Positions 1 through 8,531 of a DNA stretch of 42,105 bases are shown here, piece after piece. The notes under the pieces are model-generated. The model saw only the letters and a list, made by a program, of their open reading frames with translations, did no database searches and was not told the DNA's origin. The translations under genes were made by a program, and so were the position numbers. Numbering within the stretch: the stretch's first letter is position 1; each line of letters opens with the position of its first letter. The stretch is from Aridibacter famidurans (GTDB lineage: Bacteria; Acidobacteriota; Blastocatellia; Pyrinomonadales; Pyrinomonadaceae), in the NCBI GenBank assembly GCA_024103495.1, contig JAGFIQ010000062.1, forward strand, positions 1-42,105, given 5' to 3'.

Positions 1-2
1 AC

Positions 3-37
3 ACGGCGTACCCGGTGCAATCTCCCGGGTGCGCCGT
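3..37. terminator. Imperfect 13-bp stem-loop at window edge
   Basis: Positions 3-15 pair with 25-37 (13 pairs including one T-G wobble) around a 9-nt loop. No clear T-run follows, only TTCCATTT. It could be the terminator of a gene ending before the window, or 5' leader structure for the gene starting at 112. It does not fit a tRNA T-arm plus acceptor stem. Confidence 0.35.
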
Positions 38-111
38 TCCATTTGCGTGTTCGGAACCCGGCTGATAGTTTGATTTCAGAGACTTTTTCAATCCAGGGAG
101 GAACACGAACA

Positions 112-450
112 ATGGCAGGAAAATTTGTTATCAAACAAGGCAAGAACGGAAAATTCTTATTCAATCTGCTTTCTTCGAACGGCCAGACGGTACTTACGAG
201 CCAGATGTACTCGGGCCGGGACGGCGCCGTCAAGGGAATCGAATCGGTAAGGAAGAACGCCGCGGACGCGGGCCGTTTCGAACGCAGGGAAGCCAAGAAC
301 GGCAACCCCTATTTCGTGCTGAAGGCCGGCAACGGACTCGAGATCGGCAGAAGCGAGATCTATTCGACAAAGGCCTCGATGGAGAAAGGCATCGCTTCAG
401 TATCCAAGAACGCGCCCGATGCGCCGATCGCCGAAGCGGCGAAGAAGTAA
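112..450 (+). CDS. YegP-like DUF1508 domain protein
   Basis: This is a 112-residue protein made of two tandem DUF1508 (YegP) repeats, about residues 4-50 and 56-104. Each has the pattern of a beta strand with KNGK or KNGNPYF, a central Y-S-x-x-x-x-A/M-x-x-GI helix, and an S-x-x-KNA end. The family is small, widespread and poorly characterised, and no enzymatic role is established. The ATG at 112 is chosen over the upstream in-frame ATG at 43 because a strong AGGGAGG (95-101) lies 10 nt before it and the repeat starts directly after it. A perfect palindromic terminator follows 15 nt after the stop. It appears monocistronic. Confidence 0.9.
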   Translation: MAGKFVIKQGKNGKFLFNLLSSNGQTVLTSQMYSGRDGAVKGIESVRKNAADAGRFERREAKNGNPYFVLKAGNGLEIGRSEIYSTKASMEKGIASVSKNAPDAPIAEAAKK

Positions 451-465
451 CAAGTGAATGCAATT

Positions 466-503
466 GAAACAGAAAGGCCGCCACGTGGCGGCCTTTCTGT
501 TTC
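466..503. terminator. Bidirectional terminator, perfect palindrome
   Basis: A 38-bp perfect palindrome with an AAGGCCGCCACG half-site, flanked by GAAACAGAAA on the left and TTTCTGTTTC on the right. It sits between two converging genes ending at 450 and 505, so it can terminate transcripts from both strands. Confidence 0.88.
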
Positions 504-504
504 G

Positions 505-1701
505 TCATTCGAATCTGGAAAGCACTTCGCTAAGACGGTCGATCTTGTCGCGGATGTCGTAGTGATGGTTCCCTACAAAGAACCCGCTCTCGTCGAGCCA
601 TTCCGCATTCACCAGTTCGCCCGAGATCCTGTGATCGAGCCGTTCGACGACGGTGTTCTTCGCGAAGTTTCCGCTGACGATCGGCCGCACTTCGATCCCC
701 TCACTTTCAAGCCTTTCGATCACGTCTTTCCGGGCAATCCCTTCGACCCCCTTTCGCAACAGCAAAGCGAACCCGAACCAGCTGCTTTCGCCGGTCTCTT
801 TCTGGATCGAGAAATGTTTGTCGCCCGAGAAAAGCTCGACAAAATGAGCGGCGTTCTTTCGACGCGCCTCGATGAAGCCGTCGATCTTCCGAATCTGCTC
901 TCGTCCAACAGCGCCCTGCAACTCAAGCGGCCGAAGGTTGTAGCCCGGAAGAACGAACCGGAACGACTCCTCGAACGGGTCATCGCCTTTCGTGCCGGTG
1001 ACCAGGTTTTCTTTCGGCAGGTGCCTGGTCCACCCGTGGGAGCGGATCGAAAGAAGTATGTGGTAAAGCTCTTCGTCGTCCGTGACGACAAAACCGCCTT
1101 CCATCGTTGAAATGTGGTGGCTGAAGAAACTGCTGAACGTGCCCATCACGCCGTAATTCCCGGCCTGCCTGCCCCCGATCTTCGCGCCGAGCGATTCGCA
1201 GTTGTCCTCTAGCAGGATCAGGCCGCGCTCTTCGCAGAATTCCCGCAGGCGAGGGAGATCGAGCGGATTCCCAAGGAGGTTCACTCCAAGAACGGCCTTC
1301 GTTCTAGGCCCCACCGCCTTTTCCAGCGCATCAAGGTCGAGATTGAGAGTGTCCTCGTCGATATCGACGAAGACTAGCTTCATTCCGTACTGTGAAACGG
1401 GGTAGTACGTGGTCGACCAGGAGACTGCGGGAACGATCACCTCGTCCCCCGGTTCAAGCGCGGCGCCGTGTCTCCTGTACCGAAGCGCGCCGATCATAAG
1501 CAGATTCGCCGAAGAGCCCGAGTTCACCATCAGGGCGTATTCCGATCCGACCTGCCTAGCAAACTCCCGTTCGCAGGCGACGACCTCCTCGCCCATCGTG
1601 AACATCCCCGAACCGATGACCCGGTGCATCGCCTTTACCTCAGCCTCGTCCCAGCTCGAGGATGCAAGCGGATACGTGGTCCCTGAAGGCTCGCGGCTCA
1701 C
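505..1701 (-). CDS. ColD-type GDP-4-keto-6-deoxymannose 3-dehydratase
   Basis: This 398-residue protein belongs to the DegT/DnrJ/EryC1 fold-type I PLP family. The PLP lysine is replaced by histidine in SSFFSHHISTMEGG (His195/His196), the hallmark of 3-dehydratases such as ColD (and E1/RfbH). Many stretches read as ColD: YPLASSSWDE, SGSSANLLMI, VPAVSWSTTYYP, LLEDNCES, HGWTR, ETGESSWFGF and GNHHYD near the C-terminus. ColD removes the 3-hydroxyl of GDP-4-keto-6-deoxy-D-mannose on the way to GDP-colitose, using PLP plus glutamate. The substrate here is inferred from similarity. The GTG start overlaps the upstream M16 stop (GTGA), indicating translational coupling. No other nucleotide-sugar genes are nearby, which is unusual for this enzyme. 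Confidence 0.88.
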   Translation of the reverse strand: MSREPSGTTYPLASSSWDEAEVKAMHRVIGSGMFTMGEEVVACEREFARQVGSEYALMVNSGSSANLLMIGALRYRRHGAALEPGDEVIVPAVSWSTTYYPVSQYGMKLVFVDIDEDTLNLDLDALEKAVGPRTKAVLGVNLLGNPLDLPRLREFCEERGLILLEDNCESLGAKIGGRQAGNYGVMGTFSSFFSHHISTMEGGFVVTDDEELYHILLSIRSHGWTRHLPKENLVTGTKGDDPFEESFRFVLPGYNLRPLELQGAVGREQIRKIDGFIEARRKNAAHFVELFSGDKHFSIQKETGESSWFGFALLLRKGVEGIARKDVIERLESEGIEVRPIVSGNFAKNTVVERLDHRISGELVNAEWLDESGFFVGNHHYDIRDKIDRLSEVLSRFE

Positions 1702-3437
1702 TCGGTTTCGGCCCTCGAGCCCTTGAATGGAAGAGGCTCGCCCATCAGAGGGATCGTGATCAGGCCTTCCATCTCGTCGCCCTGCACCGACGCAGAGATC
1801 TCAAGTTCTATCTCCTGCCCCTGCATTTCCGTCACGAGAATTCCCTTCAACCCGGTTCCGCTCACGGTTCCGTCCCTGAGCATTCCCTGCCCGAGCATCG
1901 AATCGAGGCTTCCCTTTACACTTGTACCTTCCTGGTGAAGTTCGAGCTTGATCAGAAGGTCCTGGCCCTGTGCCGATATATCGATCTGCCATTCGCCGGA
2001 GACTTCGGCGTCCGGCTCATCCTGCGCCGCAAGTAGAGCCCCGAGGTCCTTACGCTTCGATTCAGTGTCGAAGACCTCGATGTCCTCTGCATAATCCGAC
2101 GCTTGCTTCAGCACATCGCCCGCATCTCCTACGATCACGAGAGCGATCTTGTCCGGATGGATGTACGTTTCCGCCGCGCGGCGAACTTCCTCCGCGGTGA
2201 CCGCACTTACGTTCCCGGCGTACGTTTCAAGGTAATCATCCGGCAGTCCGTAGATCTGCTGAGCTGCGATCTGGCCGATCAGTCCGCCCTGCGTCTCGAC
2301 ACGTATCGGGAATACCCCGGTCAGAAAGCTCTTCGCGTCCTTCAGCTCAGCTTCCGAAACTGTGTCGGTCCTTATCCTCTCGAGTTCGTAGAAGAACTCT
2401 TTCAGAGAATCGCCCGTCACGGAGGTCCTGACTTCGGCATTTGCTTCAAAAGAGCCTCCAAAACGACGGGCGTAGATCCGCGAATAAGCGCCGTAAGTGT
2501 AGCCTTTCTCTTCCCGCAAGTTCATGAACAGCCTTGACGACGCGCCCGCGCCGAGGACCTGGTTCATCACGAGAACCGGGAAATAATCCGGGCTTCGCCT
2601 GTCGATCGCGAGGTTTGAAAGGACAATATTGGCCTGGGAAGAACCGGGCCTATCGACGATCGTGAGCGTTCTCTTCGTCCTTTCCGGAAGCGAGGGGAAC
2701 TGAGATTCCGACACGTCGCGGGAGCTCCAATCGGCAAATCTCGATTCCAGTTCTTTGTCGAGAACATCCGGATCGATCGCACCTACCGCAACAAGCACCG
2801 CATTGTTCGGCACGTATCTGGCGGCGTGAAACTCTTTCAGGGCTTCGCGCGAAAGGTTCCTTATGTCAGAGGGATCAGGCGCGTTCACCGAATAGGGATG
2901 TTCGCCGTAGACGATCCTCGCGACCTGTTCGTCAGCGAGGAAATCCGGCTGTGAGCGCTGGTATTTCAACCCTTCGATCGTGTTCTGTTTGTATAGCTCG
3001 AGTTCGTTCTCCGGAAAGACAGGCCGGAGTATGAGTTCGACAAAAAGATCGAGAAGCTCGGAAGAAAACCCCGAAAGCGAGGAGGCTTTCACTATCGAAT
3101 GGTCCGAGGCTGACGAAGCAGATAGCGAAGCGCCCAGTCGGTCGACCTCTTCGGCAAGCTCTTTGCTCGAATAGTTCTCGGTTCCCTCGTTGAGCAATGA
3201 CGCTACCGCTGAAGACACGCCCGTGCCTCCTTCCGGGTCGTGTATGTCGCCGGAGCGGAGCATCAATCTGAAATTGACCAAGGGTTGGCGGTCGTCGTGA
3301 ACCGAGACCACTTTCAGACCGCAAGACAGCGTTCGCTTAATGGTGGGCGGGAGGTTAAAAGGAAGCGGCGGCAGCGGCGCGGGCGCCTGCGTCCTGAATT
3401 CGTCATTCATGTGTTCAATTTTATTGTCCGAGGCCAC
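1698..3437 (-). CDS. M16 peptidase-like protein, catalytically dead partner, with C-terminal extension
   Basis: This 579-residue M16 (pitrilysin/insulinase) homologue lacks the zinc motif. The HxxEH of its neighbour corresponds here to A79, L82 and N83 in GVSSAVASLLNEGT. This is typical of the non-catalytic half of bacterial M16B pairs, which helps form the closed chamber. The GxGxSSRLF-like element and the R/Y region (KGYTYGAYS) of such partners are present. After the peptidase-like part (to about residue 470) comes an extra beta-rich domain, about 478-575, with repeating short strands; normal partners end near 430-460. No signal peptide is evident. The GTG start at 3437 follows a purine-rich AGAAAGAGAAG; an ATG at 3410 is an alternative. 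It lies 23 nt after the active M16 gene and overlaps the ColD-like gene. Confidence 0.85.
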   Translation of the reverse strand: MASDNKIEHMNDEFRTQAPAPLPPLPFNLPPTIKRTLSCGLKVVSVHDDRQPLVNFRLMLRSGDIHDPEGGTGVSSAVASLLNEGTENYSSKELAEEVDRLGASLSASSASDHSIVKASSLSGFSSELLDLFVELILRPVFPENELELYKQNTIEGLKYQRSQPDFLADEQVARIVYGEHPYSVNAPDPSDIRNLSREALKEFHAARYVPNNAVLVAVGAIDPDVLDKELESRFADWSSRDVSESQFPSLPERTKRTLTIVDRPGSSQANIVLSNLAIDRRSPDYFPVLVMNQVLGAGASSRLFMNLREEKGYTYGAYSRIYARRFGGSFEANAEVRTSVTGDSLKEFFYELERIRTDTVSEAELKDAKSFLTGVFPIRVETQGGLIGQIAAQQIYGLPDDYLETYAGNVSAVTAEEVRRAAETYIHPDKIALVIVGDAGDVLKQASDYAEDIEVFDTESKRKDLGALLAAQDEPDAEVSGEWQIDISAQGQDLLIKLELHQEGTSVKGSLDSMLGQGMLRDGTVSGTGLKGILVTEMQGQEIELEISASVQGDEMEGLITIPLMGEPLPFKGSRAETE

Positions 3438-3460
3438 TGGGCGTCTTCTCTTTCTGAAGA

Positions 3461-4738
3461 TCAGCCTGCGGAGCCGGGCACTACATCCAGCAGCGCCCTG
3501 TTATCAGTGTTCAGATACTTGTCCGCGGCCGCCTTTATCTCGTCGCCCGTGATGGCAAGCATTTCGTGGATCTCACGGTTGATCACCTCCGGATCTCCGT
3601 CATACAAGGCATACTCGGCGATGCTCTGGGCGCGGGACAGCGAAGACTGCCGGGAACGAACTTCGCTATTGATCAGCTGGTTCCGAAGCTTTTCGAGCTC
3701 CTCGCTCGTCGGCCCATTCGCCGCGAGATCGCGTATCTCGTCCACTATCACGGTGCGGATCCGGTCCAGGTCCTTGTCCGGCTTCGGGATGGCCCCGATC
3801 ATCACGCTCGAAGGCCCTCGTCGTTCGTCGGTGAACCCGAACAGCTGGGTGACCGATTCCTCTCCCTTCACAAGCTTCTGGTACAAGCGTGAACTGTCGC
3901 CGTCATACAGAAGCTTTCCTGCAAGATACAGGGCGTAGAATTCCTTTGTACGGCGCGGGGGGATCTTCCAGCCCATAAGGAACGCAGGAAGAGGCGCAAG
4001 AGGATCGTGGTACTCGCGGTAGTTTTCGGCGACCTCGGAGGGCTCCTCAACATCGATCTGCGGCGGAAGAGGCTGGGCCGGAATACCACCGAAATACTGT
4101 TCGACAAGCGCCTTTGCGACGTCGGATTCGAACGATCCGGAAATGACCAATACCGCGTTGTTCGGTGCGTAATAGATCCTGAAGAACTCGCGGACGTCTT
4201 CGACCGTCGCGTCGTCGAGGTCTTCCATCGATCCGATCGTCGAGTGCGCGTTGGCGAAGTTCTTGTAGATCATCGAGATCAGAATGTCGAAGATCTGCCC
4301 GTACGGCTGATTGTCATACCGAAGGCGCTTTTCTTCCTTGACTGCCTCGCGCTGATTATCAAGATTCTCCTGGGTCACAGCGAGGGACCGCATACGGTCG
4401 CTTTCCAGCCATAGAGCGAGCGGAAGCTGATTGGCGGGCAGCGTTTCGTAGTAGTTCGTGCGCTCGGAACTCGTGGTCCCGTTCATCGTCCCGCCGGCCT
4501 TCATTACGAACTGAAAATGCTCGGCTTTCCCCACGTTTTCGGACCCCTGGAACATCATATGCTCGAACAGGTGGGCGAAGCCTGACATTCCCTGGTTCTC
4601 ATTCCTCGAACCAACGTCGTAGTAGACAGCTACGGAAACAACGGGGACAGAATCGTCAGGGTTCAGGATCACACGAAGCCCGTTCTCAAGGCTGTATTGC
4701 TCCAAAAGAATATCGCCGATCTCAAAGTTAGTGGTCAT
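3461..4738 (-). CDS. M16 family zinc metallopeptidase, catalytic subunit
   Basis: This 425-residue protein has the inverted zinc motif HLFEH (H56, E59, H60) and a downstream glutamate pair (E135/E136 in REAVKEEKRLR) about 76 residues later, the expected third zinc ligand. An N-terminal M16 domain (about 10-160) is followed by the second inactive repeat (about 170-415). The length matches bacterial M16B subunits, which pair with a non-catalytic partner such as the next gene. Unlike many such proteases no N-terminal signal peptide is visible, so a cytosolic site is likely. Substrates are probably short unfolded peptides (family knowledge). The ATG at 4738 is the natural start. Confidence 0.93.
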   Translation of the reverse strand: MTTNFEIGDILLEQYSLENGLRVILNPDDSVPVVSVAVYYDVGSRNENQGMSGFAHLFEHMMFQGSENVGKAEHFQFVMKAGGTMNGTTSSERTNYYETLPANQLPLALWLESDRMRSLAVTQENLDNQREAVKEEKRLRYDNQPYGQIFDILISMIYKNFANAHSTIGSMEDLDDATVEDVREFFRIYYAPNNAVLVISGSFESDVAKALVEQYFGGIPAQPLPPQIDVEEPSEVAENYREYHDPLAPLPAFLMGWKIPPRRTKEFYALYLAGKLLYDGDSSRLYQKLVKGEESVTQLFGFTDERRGPSSVMIGAIPKPDKDLDRIRTVIVDEIRDLAANGPTSEELEKLRNQLINSEVRSRQSSLSRAQSIAEYALYDGDPEVINREIHEMLAITGDEIKAAADKYLNTDNRALLDVVPGSAG

Positions 4739-4854
4739 TGGGTTTGGTATAGAAGCAAGAGAAAGCTGCCAAACGGCGCTATAGCAAGGCCGTCGCCGGA
4801 AAGTTTTATGAAATCATTTTGGATTTCGAAATGCAACGCGGTCGGCGCGATGGC

Positions 4855-5649
4855 TCATTCCGCAGAACGGGACTTGGCGATCGTGAAGAGTGCAGATTTC
4901 GCCTGGAATGGTGTCATCTCGGGATATTTCTCCAGCAGAAGCGCCAGCACGGCCGATATGTGAGGGCACGCGAAGCTGTTCCCGGTCACGGTCTTGTAGG
5001 AGTTTCCCGTCCACGTCGTCCTCACGTTCACCCCTGGTGCCGTCATCTCTATGACTTCGCCGAACCGGAACCCGAACTCGAAAGGATCCTTCTCGACATC
5101 CTTTGAAACCGCGATCAGCGAGGAAGAGAACACCGAAGGAAAGCTCGGCTGCGGAAGATTGTTCGCCGCCGAAACGACGATGCACCCGGCGAGATAGGCG
5201 CGGTCAAGCAGGTCCCTGAGCGGCGCCGCATACTGTGCCTTTGTGGTGCCGAGGCTCAGGTTGATTATTCTGTGGCCCCGGTTGATCGCAAACTCCAGTC
5301 CCGCCAGGAACGAATCGCCGTCGCCGATCCCTGCCGATCCGAGGACCTTGATGCTGTGGATCTCGGCATCCGGAGCGATCCCCATCACGACCCCCGCGCA
5401 GGCTGTTCCGTGCCCTGCAGCGTCGCCGGATTCCGATTCGCGAAAAATGATCCTCTTTCCTTCCTTTACTGCCTCGCTCGATGATCTGATCTTTCCCCGA
5501 AGGTCGGTATGCGTCAGCTCGATCCCGCTGTCGACGATCGCGATCGAAACGCCCCGCCCGGTGCACTCCTTCCAGCTCTCATCGATCCCGCCCGGAACTC
5601 CGGTCTCGGGTGCTCCCTCAGCCGTTTTTGCGACGTTCGCGATCTCCAT
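4855..5649 (-). CDS. Subtilisin-like serine protease (S8), cytosolic, no propeptide
   Basis: This 264-residue minimal S8 peptidase has the full triad: D40 in AIVDSGIE, H80 in GHGTACAG and S225 in TGNSFACPH; Asn163/164 in SAANN supplies the oxyanion hole. It lacks both a signal peptide and the inhibitory prodomain seen in secreted subtilases, so it is expected to act inside the cell without self-processing of a pro-region. Its ATG at 5649 lies 12 nt after the stop of the GAF gene, indicating one transcript. A 116-bp gap separates it from the M16 pair downstream on the same strand. The substrate is unknown; control by the GAF neighbour is only a guess. Confidence 0.92.
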   Translation of the reverse strand: MEIANVAKTAEGAPETGVPGGIDESWKECTGRGVSIAIVDSGIELTHTDLRGKIRSSSEAVKEGKRIIFRESESGDAAGHGTACAGVVMGIAPDAEIHSIKVLGSAGIGDGDSFLAGLEFAINRGHRIINLSLGTTKAQYAAPLRDLLDRAYLAGCIVVSAANNLPQPSFPSVFSSSLIAVSKDVEKDPFEFGFRFGEVIEMTAPGVNVRTTWTGNSYKTVTGNSFACPHISAVLALLLEKYPEMTPFQAKSALFTIAKSRSAE

Positions 5650-5661
5650 TCTTCGATCTCG

Positions 5662-6420
5662 TCAGGCTCCTCCGCCGTCGCGGTACCGAACGAACGACCC
5701 GAGTATCTCTTCGCACAAGGCTCGCTCCTTTTCCCCGAGCGAAGACGCGCGGCGCACAAGTTCCGCAAGCCGGATCCGGTCCTTGTGTTCGGCGGACGCT
5801 TCCAGGCCGGCGAAGAATGCCTCCACATCCTGCGAACCTTCTCCGTCGGCGCTCTCGAGTATCCTGCGGCTGAATTCGCCGAGAACATCGGCCGACTTGT
5901 AGGCGCGGACCAAAGAAGCGACCGCGTCCGCATAAAGCGCGGCGAGGTCCATCTCTTCCGGCGTGAACGGTTCGAAAGGGGGATCGCCGTCCCGGTTAAC
6001 GTACTCAAGGACACCTATAACATCGCCGTCGAACTGGAGAGGGGTCGCCAGGATCGTGTGGGTCGAGAATCCCGTGTTCCGATCAACTTCGGAATAGAAA
6101 TTCGTTTCTCTTTCGGCATCGCTCACCGCCATCGGCTGGCCCGTCGTATAGACGAATCCCGCAATGCCCTTTCCGGATGGGATCTTCACGCCGATAAGGG
6201 AATCGGAGACCGATCCGCAGGCCCACTTGAACACAAGGTCGCCTTCTTCGCCTTCCGGAATGAGCACAGATGCGCCTTCGGCCTTGATCGACTTTGAAGA
6301 CAGATCCAGAAGGTTCTCGATCGACTCGTTGAAAGGCGTCGTCAGGACCTCCGCCACCTCGACGGTTTCGACCACCTTTCGTATCGCCTCAAGTACTTTG
6401 TCCGTAGGCTCGCCTCCCAA
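5662..6420 (-). CDS. GAF domain protein
   Basis: This 252-residue soluble protein has one GAF domain at about residues 30-175, recognisable from ASVLIPEGEEGDLVFKWA, the IPSGKGIAGFV turn, and ATPLQFDGDVIGVLEYVNR. GAF domains bind small ligands or serve as sensor/dimerisation modules. The C-terminal 75 residues are helical, with no kinase, cyclase or HD output, so it is a stand-alone sensor or adaptor. The start is a TTG at 6420 with GGAG about 10 nt upstream; no better ATG is in frame. It is the first gene of the minus-strand run and is followed after 12 nt by the subtilase. Confidence 0.87.
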   Translation of the reverse strand: MGGEPTDKVLEAIRKVVETVEVAEVLTTPFNESIENLLDLSSKSIKAEGASVLIPEGEEGDLVFKWACGSVSDSLIGVKIPSGKGIAGFVYTTGQPMAVSDAERETNFYSEVDRNTGFSTHTILATPLQFDGDVIGVLEYVNRDGDPPFEPFTPEEMDLAALYADAVASLVRAYKSADVLGEFSRRILESADGEGSQDVEAFFAGLEASAEHKDRIRLAELVRRASSLGEKERALCEEILGSFVRYRDGGGA

Positions 6421-6555
6421 ATCTCGCTCTCCAGGGTGAATTCACGACTAAGGTAATTCAAGCCCCTGCAAAAAACAACTTCTGGAATCCGGCGGCAATT
6501 CCGTGTTTGCTTGAGCGAACCTGAAACTTGAATCTGGCACGAATTCCGCTCGTTC

Positions 6556-6584
6556 TTGCGAACGGCAGGGCGGTTCTGTAATAT
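6556..6584 (+). promoter_or_regulatory. Putative sigma70-type promoter for the S41 protease
   Basis: TTGCGA (6556-6561) and TAATAT (6579-6584) are separated by 17 bp, matching the -35/-10 consensus at 4/6 and 5/6. Predicted transcription starts about 60 nt before the ATG at 6655. The region lies between divergent genes. This is a sequence match only. Confidence 0.45.
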
Positions 6585-6654
6585 GCATGGCACATTCACA
6601 GACCGGCCGATCTCGCAGTTGTCTCGGGCGAAGTGTTCCTGCAGTCACTTCACT

Positions 6655-8373
6655 ATGAGGAAAGCCCTATTTCTATTCTTACTTCTCCCAGTCGCACTTT
6701 CCGCGTCCGTTAGGGCCCAGGAGGGTTCCGCCGAGCGGACGACCGGTGAGGAGGTCGAGCCATTCAGGATCAGCCGGGGCCAGTCGTTCGCAGCGTCTCC
6801 CGGCGGGGAAGGCGGCCGAACAAAGGGAGCGCCGGCATTCACGGCGACTCAGGCGCTTGTCGACTACCGAGAGGCCCTGGAGCTTGTCCTGGCGAATCAC
6901 GTTTCGGGCGCAGAAGCGGATAGTGCACGGCTTACGAAATCTGCGATCGAATCGATGCTCCTTACCCTGGATCCGCATTCGAACTATTTTGACCCTTCCG
7001 AGTACGCCGAACTCCTTTCCGATCAACATTCCGAATACTTCGGGATCGGAGCATCGATCGCGAGCTTCGGAAAAGAAGGAAGCCTTGCAACCTACATCGT
7101 ATCGACCTTCGAAGGTTCTCCGGCACATCGCTCCGGTCTTCGTTTCGGCGACAGGATCGTCGCTATCGACGGCAAGGACGTAAGTGGAAGGGACTCGCTC
7201 GTTGTCAGGAACCTGGTGCGCGGTCCCGTCGGTTCCGATGTAGCGGTCTCGATCGAGCGAGCGGGCGCGGACTCGCCGATCACGGTTAAACTCAAACGGA
7301 CGCGCGTCCCCCAGCCTTCCATTCCGGATTTCTATATGATTAATGGGACGGTCGGGTATGTTGATCTTTCTGCGGGATTTAACTACACAACGAACGAGGA
7401 GCTTGATGTCGCCCTCCGCGAGCTGTCCCGCAAGGGGATGAGGTCGCTTGTCCTGGATCTTCGCGACAATACCGGCGGGATCCTCGAACAGGCCGTCCAC
7501 GTGGCGGGCAAGTTCCTCCCCAAAGGAACAAAGATACTTTCCCAGAAAGGAAGGCTTTCTTTCGACAACCGGGAATGGAATTCGAGAAACCGAACGGCCC
7601 TGAGCCTGCCCCTGATCGTGCTCGTGAACGAGGAAACGGCTTCGGCTTCCGAGATCGTCGCCGGCGCCCTTCAGGACCACGACCGGGCCCTGATCGTAGG
7701 CGACCGGACCTTTGGAAAGGGGCTGGTCCAGAGCGTGATCGATCTGCCGTACGGCGCCGGGCTGACATTGACGACTGCGAAGTATTACACGCCTTCCGGA
7801 AGGCTGATCCAGAGAGATTATTCGAATGTAGGTCTCTACGACTACTACAACCACAAGACGATCCTGACCGAGGGTCAGGAACAGAAGTACCTGAAGAAGA
7901 CCGCGGGCGGAAGGCCTGTCTTTGGAGGCGACGGGATCAGACCCGATGAAGTGGTCAAGTCAGAGCCGCTGAACGCGGAAAGGAGCGCGCTTCTGGACCC
8001 GATCTTCCTTTTCTCACGCGAGCTTGCCGCTGGATATCTTCCCGGGCTGGCTGCTTACAAGATCGTCGCCCAGGTGCACTACACCGGTGCGGGATCCGAT
8101 CGCGAATTCGAGATCGGCCCGGATGTTTTCAAGGCGTTTCGCGAATACGCCGCGGCCTTTGGCGATCCGAACCTGTCCGATAGCGTCCTGGAACGGGAAG
8201 CGGAGTTCATCTCTGAGAGACTGAGGTTCAACCTGTATTCGGCGGCTTACGGAAACGTCGTCGCGAACCGCGTGCTCAACTCCGGTGATCCGCAGCTCCT
8301 GAAGGCGCTCGACCTTTTCCCGAAGGCCCGTCAATTGGCCTCCAAATTGAATCCGGAATCCGCAAAGAAATAA
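6655..8373 (+). CDS. C-terminal processing peptidase, S41 family
   Basis: This 572-residue exported protease begins with a signal peptide (MRKALFLFLLLPVALSASVRAQ). Domains are an N-terminal helical region (about 62-125), a PDZ domain (about 128-215) with the GLRFGDRIVAIDG loop, and the S41 domain (about 225-420). The Ser/Lys dyad is S330 in ETASASEIVAGAL and K355 in RTFGKGLVQ, 25 residues apart as in CtpA/Prc. Members cleave envelope proteins near their C-termini. A C-terminal region of about 150 residues is longer than in minimal CtpA. The ATG at 6655 is chosen because the signal peptide starts there, although an open frame extends to 6556. No strong Shine-Dalgarno is visible. It reads away from the GAF gene. 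Confidence 0.93.
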   Translation: MRKALFLFLLLPVALSASVRAQEGSAERTTGEEVEPFRISRGQSFAASPGGEGGRTKGAPAFTATQALVDYREALELVLANHVSGAEADSARLTKSAIESMLLTLDPHSNYFDPSEYAELLSDQHSEYFGIGASIASFGKEGSLATYIVSTFEGSPAHRSGLRFGDRIVAIDGKDVSGRDSLVVRNLVRGPVGSDVAVSIERAGADSPITVKLKRTRVPQPSIPDFYMINGTVGYVDLSAGFNYTTNEELDVALRELSRKGMRSLVLDLRDNTGGILEQAVHVAGKFLPKGTKILSQKGRLSFDNREWNSRNRTALSLPLIVLVNEETASASEIVAGALQDHDRALIVGDRTFGKGLVQSVIDLPYGAGLTLTTAKYYTPSGRLIQRDYSNVGLYDYYNHKTILTEGQEQKYLKKTAGGRPVFGGDGIRPDEVVKSEPLNAERSALLDPIFLFSRELAAGYLPGLAAYKIVAQVHYTGAGSDREFEIGPDVFKAFREYAAAFGDPNLSDSVLEREAEFISERLRFNLYSAAYGNVVANRVLNSGDPQLLKALDLFPKARQLASKLNPESAKK

Positions 8374-8378
8374 AAAAT

Positions 8379-8405
8379 GCCCGCCGGATCACATATCCGG
8401 CGGGC
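8379..8405 (-). terminator. Rho-independent terminator (minus strand)
   Basis: An 11-bp perfect stem (8379-8389 with 8395-8405) and a 5-nt loop. On the minus strand it is followed directly by ATTTTTTATTT, so it best serves the propeller gene ending at 8532, leaving a 3' UTR of about 125 nt. It also lies just past the plus-strand stop at 8373. Confidence 0.85.
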
Positions 8406-8531
8406 TAAAGAAACAGGAGGAATCAGAAGACTCAAAGCCGTGCTGGTTGATCAACGATCGGTGTTTGCTCGACTGAAAGCCTGTTTGACTGATGTGGACT
8501 CCCCGGGTCACGTTGCCCGGTGTATCGAGAT

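Noticed and set aside
1..42. tRNA 3' end
   Set aside because: CCA occurs at 39-41, but no T-arm with the TTC-R-A loop and no 7-bp acceptor pairing can be drawn; a simple hairpin fits better.
8503..8520. Small CCGGG/CCCGG hairpin after the propeller gene
   Set aside because: It has only 5-6 pairs and no T-run; the strong terminator at 8379-8405 is sufficient.
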